Position numbers and translations under genes: made by a program. From the NCBI RefSeq assembly GCF_900129025.1, contig NZ_FQUM01000002.1, positions 662,007 to 726,006 on the forward strand: a DNA stretch of 64,000 bases. Reading direction: 5' to 3'. Below the pieces are notes generated by a model that saw only the letters and a list, made by a program, of their open reading frames with translations, searched no databases and was not told the origin of the DNA. Positions 17,824-27,003 of this stretch are shown in pieces. The stretch is from Mariniphaga anaerophila. GTDB taxonomy: Bacteria; Bacteroidota; Bacteroidia; Bacteroidales; Prolixibacteraceae. Position 1 is the first letter of the stretch, and each line of letters opens with the position of its first letter.

Positions 17824-18781
17824 AAGTTACTACCTCCGCATCATTTGAAGGATCGTACAATGTATTTGAAGCTAAGAATTCCAAGGCGGCTTTATAAGCT
17901 TTATGAACACTTTCGACTGTTGTATCATCGCCAATGAAATATTTTGCTTTTCGTGCATTCAATTCATCTAAAATATTTTGTTGCTCTTGTTCTCCTACAA
18001 CAAAATACCGACTTGCTTTGCGACTCAAAACGGTATCGAAAACGATCAAAACTTTTTGCGGTTCGCCACTAACTGCATTGCGGGCTTGGCTTGCATAATC
18101 GTTCATCGATTTGGTTGCTTCCAGATAAAGCCGTGCGCGACGTTTCCGTTCAGTATCTTCTGCATGTTTAAAATACTTCGTCCCAAGATTGAAGCTCCTT
18201 TCATACTTGAATGCTTTGGAGATACTCAAGGCACTAATATCTAAAAAGAAATTCATATGCATAAGGTCGCATTCACTATATTCTTTAGTAGCTAATGCCT
18301 GTTTTTGTCCGTCTGAGTCTGCTGCATCTTTTGTTGTTTCTTCATCACGGATTATATAACCATCCGAATAAACTTTATCTCCTTTGACATTATTCTGGAT
18401 TCTAATCAATAAATCTCTACCAACTTCACTTTCTTTCATGGCGACTGCCGGGGTTACCGATAACGGGGCAGTTCTTCTTCCTGAATAATCGCCTTTTGAA
18501 GGGTGCATAAATCCACCCATATCTGCTCGTAAATCTTTTTCAATTAAATTGCTGATACCATCTCCATTTGAGACAAACGTTTCTCCTTTTGCTGAATCAG
18601 CAGAATTAATACGATCCATTGCCGAGAAAAGGACATGACGCTGCATTTGTCCTGAAATATAAACCCGTCCATCCGGTCGCCTTTTAATTGAAGATGCATT
18701 TCCCAATAATTTTTCGCCTCCGTTGGCTATATGGTTTTCAAACGGGGCAAGTGCTGTTACTAAAATTCCTTTAATTTCCAT
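17798..18781 (-). CDS. cas7: Cas7 backbone subunit (DevR/Cst2-type, type I-B)
   Basis: A 327-residue RAMP protein. The start MEIKGILVTALAPFENHIANGG and the motif YISGQMQRHVLFSAMDRIN match the DevR/Cst2 (Cas7 type I-B) family, whose members multimerise along the crRNA spacer in Cascade. It lies between cas8 (27 bp upstream) and cas3 (overlapping). The C-terminal part contains a long Lys/Arg-rich segment typical of crRNA-binding thumbs. No truncation is seen. Confidence 0.92.
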   Translation of the reverse strand: MEIKGILVTALAPFENHIANGGEKLLGNASSIKRRPDGRVYISGQMQRHVLFSAMDRINSADSAKGETFVSNGDGISNLIEKDLRADMGGFMHPSKGDYSGRRTAPLSVTPAVAMKESEVGRDLLIRIQNNVKGDKVYSDGYIIRDEETTKDAADSDGQKQALATKEYSECDLMHMNFFLDISALSISKAFKYERSFNLGTKYFKHAEDTERKRRARLYLEATKSMNDYASQARNAVSGEPQKVLIVFDTVLSRKASRYFVVGEQEQQNILDELNARKAKYFIGDDTTVESVHKAYKAALEFLASNTLYDPSNDAEVVTFEQAFGRD

Positions 18782-18808
18782 TGTTTTTATTTTTAGTTGA
18801 TTTATAAT

Positions 18809-20326
18809 TTAAATTTCACTTTGGTCTGGTAATTCCATTTCATCATCCTCTCCTTTTAACTCTTCTGGAGTTTCTTGCTTCTCTGTTTTATTTGTCAATC
18901 GAGAAAAAGCAATCAGAAGGTTTTTAGCGTTCTCAAGTGGCAGTTCACCACTTGCCGTTTTCTCCATGAAAAGAGCTGCAGCTTCCGGGGCATCCATACC
19001 CGACAAGCGTCCAGCCCTTGTAATGGCTTGGGCAATTAGTGCATCTCCTGATTTTGATGAGAAAGTAGAACTTTCCAATTCTACCAAGACTTTTGATTTT
19101 ACTCCTCGCAGTTTTTCCCAGTAGTTAGAGGAACCTGCTTCTATTTCAGCTTTAGCAGCAAAATAGGCAACCTTATTGAGCCATTTGCCTAAAGACCTTG
19201 CTGACGATACAATTTGTGGATCAATTTTTTCCATTTTAATAAAGTATGTGTTAAACAATAGTGTTACTTCTTTAGGATACTCTGCCCTGAATGCAAGGAA
19301 ATCCTTAAAAGCGGCATGATTAAATAATTGGAGGAAACGACTTGTAAACAAATCGAATTTTTGGTATTCAACATCTTTCCCAAATCTTTTTCCCTGATTA
19401 TATAATGTTGAGTAATATAGACTATCAACAATTGTTTTTAGTTTCCCCTGTTTAGCCAAATCGACAACATAATGATTATAGAAAAAGGGTTTAGCTCCTC
19501 CACTTTCAATTTGATACATCGTAGCGTTTTTGAGGCTTTCTAAAACTCTTTTAGCCTGTTCCGAGTATTCGGATTCTTTTGTAAACTCACCTATTGCTCC
19601 CAGCAGGGCTACGCTTCCTAATGCAAAACTTTTAGGCGCATTTGGGAAATTTCCTGCATATAAATTAGGCCTATTGGGTTTGTAAGTTTTTCTCTTTCCT
19701 TTTTCAGGTGGCAGAACTTTACCAATAAAAAAATCTTTTTCTTTAGTTAAATACATCCGTTTAAAGAACTGTATAAAATCTACTATCTCATTATTTTCTG
19801 ACAAGTCTGGAATTAAACAAAAGTTAGAACTGTTATCCCAAAAATAAATTGACGGTTTGTTGGATGTCATTACTGAAATAAGGGAGAAAGCTATTTCTAC
19901 CAAATTTAAACCGGCATTTGCCTTTGTTGTCCCGCCTGTTTCAGTAAACTTCATATAATCACCCGCCATCGGGGTGGTGGCATTTAATGCCCCAAAAGTT
20001 TTATTCTTTCCTTTTCCCAATAACGCACAAACTTCTTTGGCATATTTCCAAGTAGTAGCTGCAGCCCCATCAGAAGTTATGACATGTGGCGATAGATAAA
20101 TTCCAAAATCAGGTTTGTTTTTTATTCCTGATACAGAATCTTCATTTGTATAGCTAAACTTGATATTTTCTTTTTCTTCAAACGTTTCGGACGGAATGCA
20201 TCTAAACTTCTCCATACAAGCCTCCAGTGTTTGCTTTATGTGGACATTAGTAATTTCATCAACCTTTGACAGATTGTTATCTTCGCATACTATTGCTTGC
20301 CCGTATCTTATAAATGGATGATTCAT
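18809..20326 (-). CDS. cas8: Cas8-like large subunit of type I-B Cascade
   Basis: A 505-residue protein in the large-subunit position between cas5 and cas7. The N-terminus MNHPFIRYGQAIVCEDN resembles the NPFxxxGxAxI start of Cas8b1/Cst1 proteins. The C-terminal 100 residues are helical (AIAQAITRAGRLSG-like region at about 430-490) and could supply the small-subunit (Cas11-like) function, followed by an acidic tail (EELKGEDDEMELPDQ). Role: PAM recognition and Cas3 recruitment. Its start overlaps the cas5 stop by 4 bp (ATGA). Assignment rests mainly on position, size and the short N-terminal motif. Confidence 0.8.
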   Translation of the reverse strand: MNHPFIRYGQAIVCEDNNLSKVDEITNVHIKQTLEACMEKFRCIPSETFEEKENIKFSYTNEDSVSGIKNKPDFGIYLSPHVITSDGAAATTWKYAKEVCALLGKGKNKTFGALNATTPMAGDYMKFTETGGTTKANAGLNLVEIAFSLISVMTSNKPSIYFWDNSSNFCLIPDLSENNEIVDFIQFFKRMYLTKEKDFFIGKVLPPEKGKRKTYKPNRPNLYAGNFPNAPKSFALGSVALLGAIGEFTKESEYSEQAKRVLESLKNATMYQIESGGAKPFFYNHYVVDLAKQGKLKTIVDSLYYSTLYNQGKRFGKDVEYQKFDLFTSRFLQLFNHAAFKDFLAFRAEYPKEVTLLFNTYFIKMEKIDPQIVSSARSLGKWLNKVAYFAAKAEIEAGSSNYWEKLRGVKSKVLVELESSTFSSKSGDALIAQAITRAGRLSGMDAPEAAALFMEKTASGELPLENAKNLLIAFSRLTNKTEKQETPEELKGEDDEMELPDQSEI

Positions 20327-21081
20327 ACAGTAAATTCTTTAATCGTTAAATGTACCCATCCTTCATTGCTTCCTAGATAACCTATGTTTTCTTTTACAAG
20401 TTTATTTGTTAACTGTGCAAACAGACTTTCATCCATCGAAAGCTTTATCTGGAAATTTCCATCATATTGAGTGTATTCTCTTCTGGTTGGTGTGCTGTAA
20501 TACATTGGGAAATACCCCATATATCTTTTAAATAACTTGTCAAGTAAAGTATTCTTTTCCGTTGACTTTCTTTTAGTATCCGAAGCAACCTTGGCTTTTA
20601 TCAGATTCCACTTTTCGATGAAATCAGTATCCATATATCTTGTGCCAAAAGTATGGCGATGTGAATCAGACCTACGAAAAGCTCTACTCCATAAATCATC
20701 ATAATGAGCCAGTTGTGATGGAATAAAAGGCAATTCTATTTCAAAATACTCATATAACAATGGGATATAGGTTGAGCCAGTTTGAAAACTCTCAATGTTC
20801 TTTTTTATAATTTTCTTGGCATCTCCCCCTTTAACTCCTTTTTGACGAATTTTGATTAAGTCTTTTTGGATAAGTTTCCTGTCGACAATGTCGATATGCC
20901 ACCCCAATACATTCTCAAAAAGTCCGCAAATCATTTTTTTACTAGGACTTTTTAAAGACTTATAAAACGATCCCGGCAGCTCACTCACCATAGAGAGCGG
21001 TGCCAATGGCTCGATTTCCAGAATTACTTTTAAATTTTGTTCCGGTACTTTCTCCAGAATTGATAAATCTAAATTTTGCAT
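20323..21081 (-). CDS. cas5: Cas5 subunit of type I-B Cascade
   Basis: A 252-residue RAMP protein. The N-terminal strand is followed by LAPLSMVSELPGSFYKSLKSPSKKMICGLFENVLGWHI, the hallmark of Bacteroidota type I-B Cas5, where the PSK/GLFENxLG segment caps the crRNA 5' handle. It starts 7 bp after a 39-codon mini-ORF and overlaps cas8 by 4 bp, so all three are probably translated from one message. Confidence 0.9.
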   Translation of the reverse strand: MQNLDLSILEKVPEQNLKVILEIEPLAPLSMVSELPGSFYKSLKSPSKKMICGLFENVLGWHIDIVDRKLIQKDLIKIRQKGVKGGDAKKIIKKNIESFQTGSTYIPLLYEYFEIELPFIPSQLAHYDDLWSRAFRRSDSHRHTFGTRYMDTDFIEKWNLIKAKVASDTKRKSTEKNTLLDKLFKRYMGYFPMYYSTPTRREYTQYDGNFQIKLSMDESLFAQLTNKLVKENIGYLGSNEGWVHLTIKEFTV

Positions 21082-21088
21082 ATATTAT

Positions 21089-21211
<123 letters not shown>

Positions 21212-21295
21212 TTATCGTTAAAAGTTTCCTTCTATTTCCAATACCCCCGGCGGAGCATTCGTAAAACCGCCGGGGATTATGGATATTGATACCAA

Positions 21296-21943
21296 TTAAT
21301 AATCGACCACCATTCGTGCTTTTATGTAGCCATTGTAAAAGGTGGGGTCGCGACGTTTAAAAATCTTCAACAGGTTGTCGAGCTGATTTGCCAACAGGTT
21401 ACTGGCTTCGGTAAACAGCTCTTCGAGTGAGAGCGTAGCCACGCTCGATTTAATTTGGTACTCGCGCGGCTGCCCGTTAATTTCCAGAAAATGGTCGTAG
21501 TCGGCCTGTAGTCCGGTAATTTGCTCGGCTGTCAGCCCATACTCATCAACCAGCGGAGTCTGGTTTTGTATGGCCACATCGATAATCTGTTTTACCCGGC
21601 GCAACATATCGCTGTTTTTCAGTTTAAACAGGTCAGAAGCGCTGTCGGCCATGGTTTGAGCCAGTTTTTTGTCGCCGTTCATTATGGCAAACACCTCCAC
21701 AATGTCGTTTACAATGTCGGCTTTTTCGCAAATGGTGCGTTTTAGCGCAACTTTAATTGCGCCCACATAAACCTTTGCCTCCAACTGTTCGCCTGCTGCG
21801 GCGTCAATAGCCAGGTTAACATCGTTTAGCTTGTTCACCACTTCGCCAATTTTGGCAATGCTTTGCCACTTGGCCGCGTTTTCGTTCAGGAAAGCCAGGG
21901 TAGCTTCTACCATGTGCTTTCGGTTACTTTGAGAAAGGTTCAT
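21296..21943 (-). CDS. All-alpha protein of unknown function inserted in the cas operon (array A cassette)
   Basis: A 215-residue, soluble, apparently entirely helical protein (no signal peptide or membrane helix). It starts MNLSQSNRKHMVEATLAFL, has two internal helical halves (about 10-110 and 115-210) rich in Ala/Leu/Asp/Lys, contains ITGLQADYDHFLEINGQPREYQ, and ends YNGYIKARMVVDY. It does not match any Cas family I know. From memory, similar proteins occur in several copies in Bacteroidota genomes; I cannot name a domain. It sits between cas6 and the cas8-like stub and is preceded, 29 bp upstream, by a perfect 21-bp-period array (21972-22197). The gap to the mini-ORF is 87 bp. A structural or DNA/RNA-binding role is possible but unproven. 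Confidence 0.85.
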   Translation of the reverse strand: MNLSQSNRKHMVEATLAFLNENAAKWQSIAKIGEVVNKLNDVNLAIDAAAGEQLEAKVYVGAIKVALKRTICEKADIVNDIVEVFAIMNGDKKLAQTMADSASDLFKLKNSDMLRRVKQIIDVAIQNQTPLVDEYGLTAEQITGLQADYDHFLEINGQPREYQIKSSVATLSLEELFTEASNLLANQLDNLLKIFKRRDPTFYNGYIKARMVVDY

Positions 21944-21971
21944 AACATTAAATTTAAATTAGTAATATGCC

Positions 21972-22197
21972 CGGAAATTGGAAATTCCCTGTGTTGGGCG
22001 GTTATTTCGGAGGGTATTGTGTGCGTTTCCATGTGGCGTGTGTATATTTCCTTTCGTTGTGTTGGTATTTCCGGGTGTTGTGCAGTTATTTCCATCTGTT
22101 GAGTGAATATTTCGGTGCATTGAGCGAATATTTCGGTGCATTGAGCAGGCATTTCCATGCGTTGAGCCGTTGTTTCTGTGCAGCCGGCAGTTGTTTC
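21972..22197 (-). repeat. Array A: ten degenerate 21-bp tandem units plus a partial unit
   Basis: Read on the minus strand (toward the all-alpha gene), GAAA begins at 22197, 22176, 22155, 22134, 22113, 22092, 22071, 22050, 22029 and 22008: ten units on an exact 21-bp grid. A partial unit (GAATTTCC) starts at 21987. Unit consensus is GAAAY at bases 1-5, C at 11 and 13, and CAAY at 13-16, with other positions variable; neighbouring units differ at 3-10 positions, so it is not a simple recent duplication. The array fills most of the 383-bp space between the cas6 stop and the all-alpha gene. Because 21 is a multiple of 3, the minus frame is open through the array with the heptad pattern EIxAQxx. 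Confidence 0.95.
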
Positions 22198-22326
22198 CGT
22201 TTAATTACTGTCGGGTGTGCGCATTTGCTCCGTTTTCATTCGTCTTTTTTTTTAACGAATTTTTTCGGAAGGGTCTGTTCCAAACAAAAAACCGGTATAT
22301 TCTACCGTTCGGCAAAGTTGCCGGCA

Positions 22327-23124
22327 TCAGCCTGTTTCTACCCAGCCGAACCCACTGGCATTTTTCTCTCCAAATCCGGAATAGAGCACCAGTTTGTGGA
22401 TTTCTTCGGGGGCTGTCAGCGAAAATTTATAGAGGTAACCTCTTACTTTGGTTTGTTGTGCCGTAAAAGGCTTTATCGTAATTAATTTCGATTTAGGTTT
22501 GCTTAACAGGGTAAACGCTGTTTCGGTGTTTTCGGCAAGAGGAGCCGCGCCCGGCACTGTTTGGTATTTATGAAACAGGTGTTGCCTTACCCACCCGGCA
22601 TACCCTTCATCTTCGGGCGAAAGGTAACGGGCATATTTATCGTTCTCGGTTTTACTGCTGAACACTACCGGCGACTTGGCATGATACCCGATGGTTACCG
22701 GGCGCCCGGCTGTGGTATTGCCATGTGAAAAAGGGTCGGGCAGCCTTTCAATTCCTGCAACCTTAAAATTTGTGCCGTTGAATCTGTCGCCCAGGTAAAC
22801 CTGTTGGTTGTTAAACAGGCCAATAATAAATTTCTCTGCTGCATCGTTCAGGAAAAACGAAACCTTAAGGGTGGCCGTTCCTGTTAACGCCTCAATAAGA
22901 GCCCGGTCTTTGTGTATTCTATATTTGTTGAAAAAAAGAGGGGAGTAATTGAAAAATTTGAAGCTTTTATTCCCGTTCCGGTAGCCCTCAGTATGTAAAA
23001 ACCGGGCAAAATCGGGGTCGGCCTCTCCAATTATTTTGTATATCCATGCGCCAATGTAGTATTGATAGTCGATAGGCAATATGCATTGCTTTTCAGTTGT
23101 ATTCAGATGAATGAGGAATATCAT
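22327..23124 (-). CDS. cas6: Cas6 crRNA-processing endoribonuclease
   Basis: A 265-residue RAMP protein and the first gene of the cas operon. The C-terminal glycine-rich loop GFGEKNASGFGWVETG (about 250-265) is the Cas6 signature, and the N-terminus has two RAMP halves (IDYQYYIGAWIYKII, and LKVSFFLNDAAEKFIIGLF in the middle). It cleaves the pre-crRNA in the repeat, leaving the ATTGAAAT handle. It is separated from the rest of the operon by the array A cassette. The 280-bp intergenic space to the divergent peptidase gene (23125-23404) should contain both promoters; I see no RNA there. Confidence 0.93.
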   Translation of the reverse strand: MIFLIHLNTTEKQCILPIDYQYYIGAWIYKIIGEADPDFARFLHTEGYRNGNKSFKFFNYSPLFFNKYRIHKDRALIEALTGTATLKVSFFLNDAAEKFIIGLFNNQQVYLGDRFNGTNFKVAGIERLPDPFSHGNTTAGRPVTIGYHAKSPVVFSSKTENDKYARYLSPEDEGYAGWVRQHLFHKYQTVPGAAPLAENTETAFTLLSKPKSKLITIKPFTAQQTKVRGYLYKFSLTAPEEIHKLVLYSGFGEKNASGFGWVETG

Positions 23125-23404
23125 AGTTCACCAGTTTTAGTTCTGTTTCGGGGTGCTGTTTGTCAGTTTTAACCCAATTAATCTACCGAATTTACAAATT
23201 ATTTTTATAATTCCCGTTTCTGATTATCATAACTCATTTTTCATTACAGCCGCGCTATCCATAGTATGAAAGTGTGCTGGCTCTGCGTTTTTATCCCGAA
23301 AAAGAAACAAATGCATCAGTTTTTTGGGGGGAGTTGCCATCAACTCTTTTTAAGCCCGATTGCTTTCGCTATTTTCGCATTTCAATCAAAAAACGAAGTA
23401 TAAA

Positions 23405-25540
23405 ATGCAGAGAATATTGGTGATTTTACTGCTGTTTATTTCCGCAGCAGTAGCAGCCCAGCAGAAGCAAATGTCGTTAGAAGACGCTATTCTTGGTCGG
23501 TATTATTACCTCAATCCGAAATCGGTTAACGGGCTTGAATGGAAATCTGATGACCGGTTTACATTTATTGAAAACAATACGCTTTGGGAGGAAAGCGCAA
23601 AAAAAGGCGAGCGGACTGCCGTGGTTAGTCTGGATGAATTAAATTCATTGCTGAACCATTCAGGCAACGAGGCCTTTCGCCAGTTTCCGTCCTATTCGTG
23701 GGCAAAAGAAGATATGCTGGTGGTTCAAAATCGCAATGGTTTTTTTGCGATTAATGTAAATGCCAAAAAAGTTGAATTTCAGGTAGAACTGCCTTCTGAT
23801 GCAACAAACAGTGTTTTCAACTTCAACGGGCGGTTTGTAGCTTATACAATCGACAATGATTTATTTGCATCCTTTGCGTCGGGAAAAACCGTGCAGATTA
23901 CCTCCGACGGTGGCGCCGGCATTGTAAACGGACAAACGGTGCACCGGAACGAGTTTGGCATTGGCAACGGAATTTTTAATTCGCCCAAAGGCAACTACAT
24001 TGCGTTTTATCGCAAAGACGAAAGCATGGTAACCGATTATCCGCTGGTGGATTACATGACACGCGCGGCAGAATACACTCCGGTGAAATACCCGATGGCA
24101 GGCATGGACAGCGAGCACGTAACCGTGGGTATTTATTCCGTAGCAACGGGCAAAACGGTTTTTCTGGCTACCGGCGGCGATCCCGAGCATTTTCTCACTA
24201 ACCTGGCGTGGTCGCCCGACGAACAGCATATTTACCTGGCCGAACTCAATCGCGGGCAAAATCACATGCAAATGAACTGCTACAATGTAGCAACCGGCGA
24301 GAAAGCAAAAACGCTTTTCGAAGAATCCGACAATAAATATGTGGAACCGCTCTATCCGGTTCGGTTTTCGACCGTTAACGATAATGAATTTTATTACCTG
24401 ACCCGCAAAGACGGATGGTTTCATGTTTACAAGTACAATACCGACGGGCAACTTATTCGCCAAATCACAAAAGGCGAGTGGGAGGTAACCAACATTTTGG
24501 GTTTCGACGAAAAAGAGAAATACCTGTTTGTGGAAGCCACCAAAGAGAGCCCGCTGGAACTGCATATTTACCGGGTAGATACCAAATCGGGGAAAGCAGA
24601 AAAACTTACCGACGGCGAAGGCATCCACAAAGGAAAGCTGAGTAGTAACGGAAGCTGGCTGATTGATGCTTTTAACGGCCCGGAGGTTCCGTCGCAAACA
24701 GATGTGATTGCTGCCAACGGAAAAAACAGGCGGAACCTGCATCGTGCTGATGATCCGCTGAAGGATTACGTGTTGGGCGAAAACAAACTGGTTCCTGTTT
24801 TGTCGGCTGACGGTAAAACCGAACTGACCGGACGGCTGATTCTACCTGTTGATTTCGATCCTGCCAAAAAGTACCCGGTGATTGTTTACGTTTACGGCGG
24901 GCCGCATTCGCAACTGGTGAACAAAGGCTGGCACAACAGCGCGCGGTGGTGGCAGTATTACATGGCTTCGCAGGGGTATATTGCGTTTACCATGGATAAC
25001 CGTGGCACGCTTAACCGCGGAAGGGATTTTGAAACCAGCGTGCACAGGCAACTTGGAATTTTGGAAACAGAAGACCAGATGAAAGGTGTTGAATACCTTA
25101 AATCGCTGCCTTATGTAGATGCAGATCGTATTGGCCTGCACGGATGGAGTTACGGTGGTTTTATGACCCTCAACCTGATGTTGCGGCACCCCGGTGTTTT
25201 TAAAGTGGGCGTGGCAGGCGGCCCGGTTGTCGACTGGAGCATGTACGAAATAATGTATGGCGAACGATACATGGATACGCCGCAGGAAAACCCGGAAGGA
25301 TACAACGAAACAAACATGTTGCATCATGTTTCTGCACTCGAAGGAAAACTAATGCTGGTTCATGGCGTACAGGATGAAACCGTGGTAATGCAGCACAGCA
25401 TGAAGTTTTTGCGCGAATGTGTAATGCTGGGCAAACAGGTCGATTTTTTTGCGTATCCCACACACCCGCACAACGTACGGGGAAAAGACAGGGTGCATCT
25501 GATGGAGAAGGTGAGCACCTATTTTTTCGAGAATCTATAA
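23405..25540 (+). CDS. Dipeptidyl-peptidase IV family serine peptidase (S9B)
   Basis: A periplasmic or secreted peptidase of about 711 residues. The ATG at 23405 gives a clean signal peptide (MQRILVILLLFISAAVAAQQ); the longer upstream frame adds 15 unlikely residues. A beta-propeller DPPIV_N region occupies about residues 90-460, and the C-terminal alpha/beta hydrolase domain has the nucleophile in GLHGWSYGGFMTLNL (GxSxGG), the acid in LVHGVQDETVV and the His in YPTHPHNV. It removes X-Pro or X-Ala dipeptides from peptides. Divergent from the cas operon and followed 9 bp later by the SGNH gene. Confidence 0.93.
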   Translation: MQRILVILLLFISAAVAAQQKQMSLEDAILGRYYYLNPKSVNGLEWKSDDRFTFIENNTLWEESAKKGERTAVVSLDELNSLLNHSGNEAFRQFPSYSWAKEDMLVVQNRNGFFAINVNAKKVEFQVELPSDATNSVFNFNGRFVAYTIDNDLFASFASGKTVQITSDGGAGIVNGQTVHRNEFGIGNGIFNSPKGNYIAFYRKDESMVTDYPLVDYMTRAAEYTPVKYPMAGMDSEHVTVGIYSVATGKTVFLATGGDPEHFLTNLAWSPDEQHIYLAELNRGQNHMQMNCYNVATGEKAKTLFEESDNKYVEPLYPVRFSTVNDNEFYYLTRKDGWFHVYKYNTDGQLIRQITKGEWEVTNILGFDEKEKYLFVEATKESPLELHIYRVDTKSGKAEKLTDGEGIHKGKLSSNGSWLIDAFNGPEVPSQTDVIAANGKNRRNLHRADDPLKDYVLGENKLVPVLSADGKTELTGRLILPVDFDPAKKYPVIVYVYGGPHSQLVNKGWHNSARWWQYYMASQGYIAFTMDNRGTLNRGRDFETSVHRQLGILETEDQMKGVEYLKSLPYVDADRIGLHGWSYGGFMTLNLMLRHPGVFKVGVAGGPVVDWSMYEIMYGERYMDTPQENPEGYNETNMLHHVSALEGKLMLVHGVQDETVVMQHSMKFLRECVMLGKQVDFFAYPTHPHNVRGKDRVHLMEKVSTYFFENL

Positions 25541-25549
25541 TAAAATTGA

Positions 25550-26998
25550 ATGAAGCCCATAAAAACAGTATTCTTTTTAATTGGAGTGTTTCTTTTGCTG
25601 GCAGTGGCAATGTGGGCTACTCCTGCCGGCGGTATAAAAGTGGGCACATTTACTTTTCATCTGCCGTCGTTTTCAGAAATGTTTCTGGATGAGGGCCCGC
25701 AATATGTTGATGTTTCGCATATTGTTGAAGAGCAGTTCGACATTGATTCTGTGCTGATGCCCGGAAATGAGGAATCAACGCCGGAAATATTGGCAGCAAA
25801 TTATGATTCGTTGGTTGCAAAAATTCACCGGATTGAGCTGAACGATACCGCAAGGCAAAACTTATACGGCTTTTTCAAAAGGCTGGAAAAAGATACGTTG
25901 GTTCGCATAATGCATTATGGCGACAGCCAGATTGAAGGCGACCGTATGACGGCGTTTATACGAAACAGGCTGCAGAAAAAATTTGGCGGAACCGGCATTG
26001 GCCTGCGTCCGGCATTGCAGCCTTACGATTTTGTGCTTTCTGCCGTTCAGGAAAATTCGGGCAACTGGATGCGGTATCCGCTTTACGGAAGAATTGACTC
26101 GACCATTCAACATAACAAATATGGTCCGATGGCTGCTTTTTCGCGGTTTGCTCCTCCACAGCCTGACACGCTTGCAACAGATTCGCTTGTTTATTATGAA
26201 GCGTCGCTGGCCATCGAAAAAGCTTCGGTGGCTCTGGATTCTTCGCGGGTTTATAAGCACTTTAAACTGTATTACGGGAACACGAGTGAGCCGGTTTCTG
26301 TGCAGTTGTTTTCAAACGATACGTTTATCGCACAGGATACGCTTCTGCCAACTGTTGATTTTGCCCGGCTGGAAATCGATTTGCCCGATACCACCAGTCA
26401 GGTTTCTGTGCATTTTAGCGGTTACGACAGCCCCGACATTTATGGCTTTGAAGTGGCTTCCAAATCCGGTGTTATTATGGATAACATCGCATTGCGGGGC
26501 AGTTCGGGGGTGTTTTTTACCCGGAACGATTTTTTGCACAGTCAAAAAGCTTACAAAGCGCTCATGCCCGATTTATTTATTCTGCAATTTGGCGGCAACA
26601 CGGTTCCGTACCTAACCGAAGCCGAAAAGATAGTCAGCTACGGACGCTGGTTTAGGGCGCAAATTGCCCGGTTGAAAAAAACTTGCCCCCATGCAGCTAT
26701 TATTGTTATTGGCCCCAGCGATATGTCCACAAAGCAGAAAGAATTTTATGTGACATACGAACATCTGCCCGGGCTTGTGGAAACATTAAAGCAGGTGGCG
26801 CTTTCTGAAGGTTGCGGGTACTGGGATATGTTTGATGCCATGGGGGGTAAAAACAGTATGCCCTCGTGGGTAAATGCAGACCCTGAGCTGGCACGCCCCG
26901 ATTATGTGCATTTTTCGATGCGTGGCGCCAGGCTTATTGCCAACATGTTTTACAACGCACTGATTTTTGAGTACAATAATTATTTGCAGAATAAGTAG
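25550..26998 (+). CDS. SGNH/GDSL hydrolase-like envelope protein
   Basis: A 482-residue protein anchored by an N-terminal helix (about 5-23). The SGNH blocks are visible: GDS at 124-126 (MHYGDSQIEGD), FGGN later (LFILQFGGNTVP) and the C-terminal Asp/His pair in PDYVHFSMRGARL. A beta-sandwich insert occupies about 200-310. Such proteins act with MBOAT transferases in O-acetylating peptidoglycan or polysaccharides, as AlgJ/AlgX or PatB partners. The MBOAT gene begins 5 bp downstream, supporting that pairing. Confidence 0.85.
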   Translation: MKPIKTVFFLIGVFLLLAVAMWATPAGGIKVGTFTFHLPSFSEMFLDEGPQYVDVSHIVEEQFDIDSVLMPGNEESTPEILAANYDSLVAKIHRIELNDTARQNLYGFFKRLEKDTLVRIMHYGDSQIEGDRMTAFIRNRLQKKFGGTGIGLRPALQPYDFVLSAVQENSGNWMRYPLYGRIDSTIQHNKYGPMAAFSRFAPPQPDTLATDSLVYYEASLAIEKASVALDSSRVYKHFKLYYGNTSEPVSVQLFSNDTFIAQDTLLPTVDFARLEIDLPDTTSQVSVHFSGYDSPDIYGFEVASKSGVIMDNIALRGSSGVFFTRNDFLHSQKAYKALMPDLFILQFGGNTVPYLTEAEKIVSYGRWFRAQIARLKKTCPHAAIIVIGPSDMSTKQKEFYVTYEHLPGLVETLKQVALSEGCGYWDMFDAMGGKNSMPSWVNADPELARPDYVHFSMRGARLIANMFYNALIFEYNNYLQNK

Positions 26999-27003
26999 TA
27001 AAT

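Noticed and set aside
21967..22485. 172-codon plus-strand ORF across array A and the end of cas6
   Set aside because: Antisense to cas6 and the array; Phe/Cys-rich composition typical of a shadow frame.
23861..24742. 293-codon antisense ORF within the DPP-IV gene
   Set aside because: Shadow of a strongly supported peptidase reading frame; no recognisable domain.
25983..26615. 210-codon alternate-frame ORF inside the SGNH hydrolase gene
   Set aside because: Lies wholly within a gene with intact SGNH motifs; Arg/Leu/Cys-rich shadow composition.
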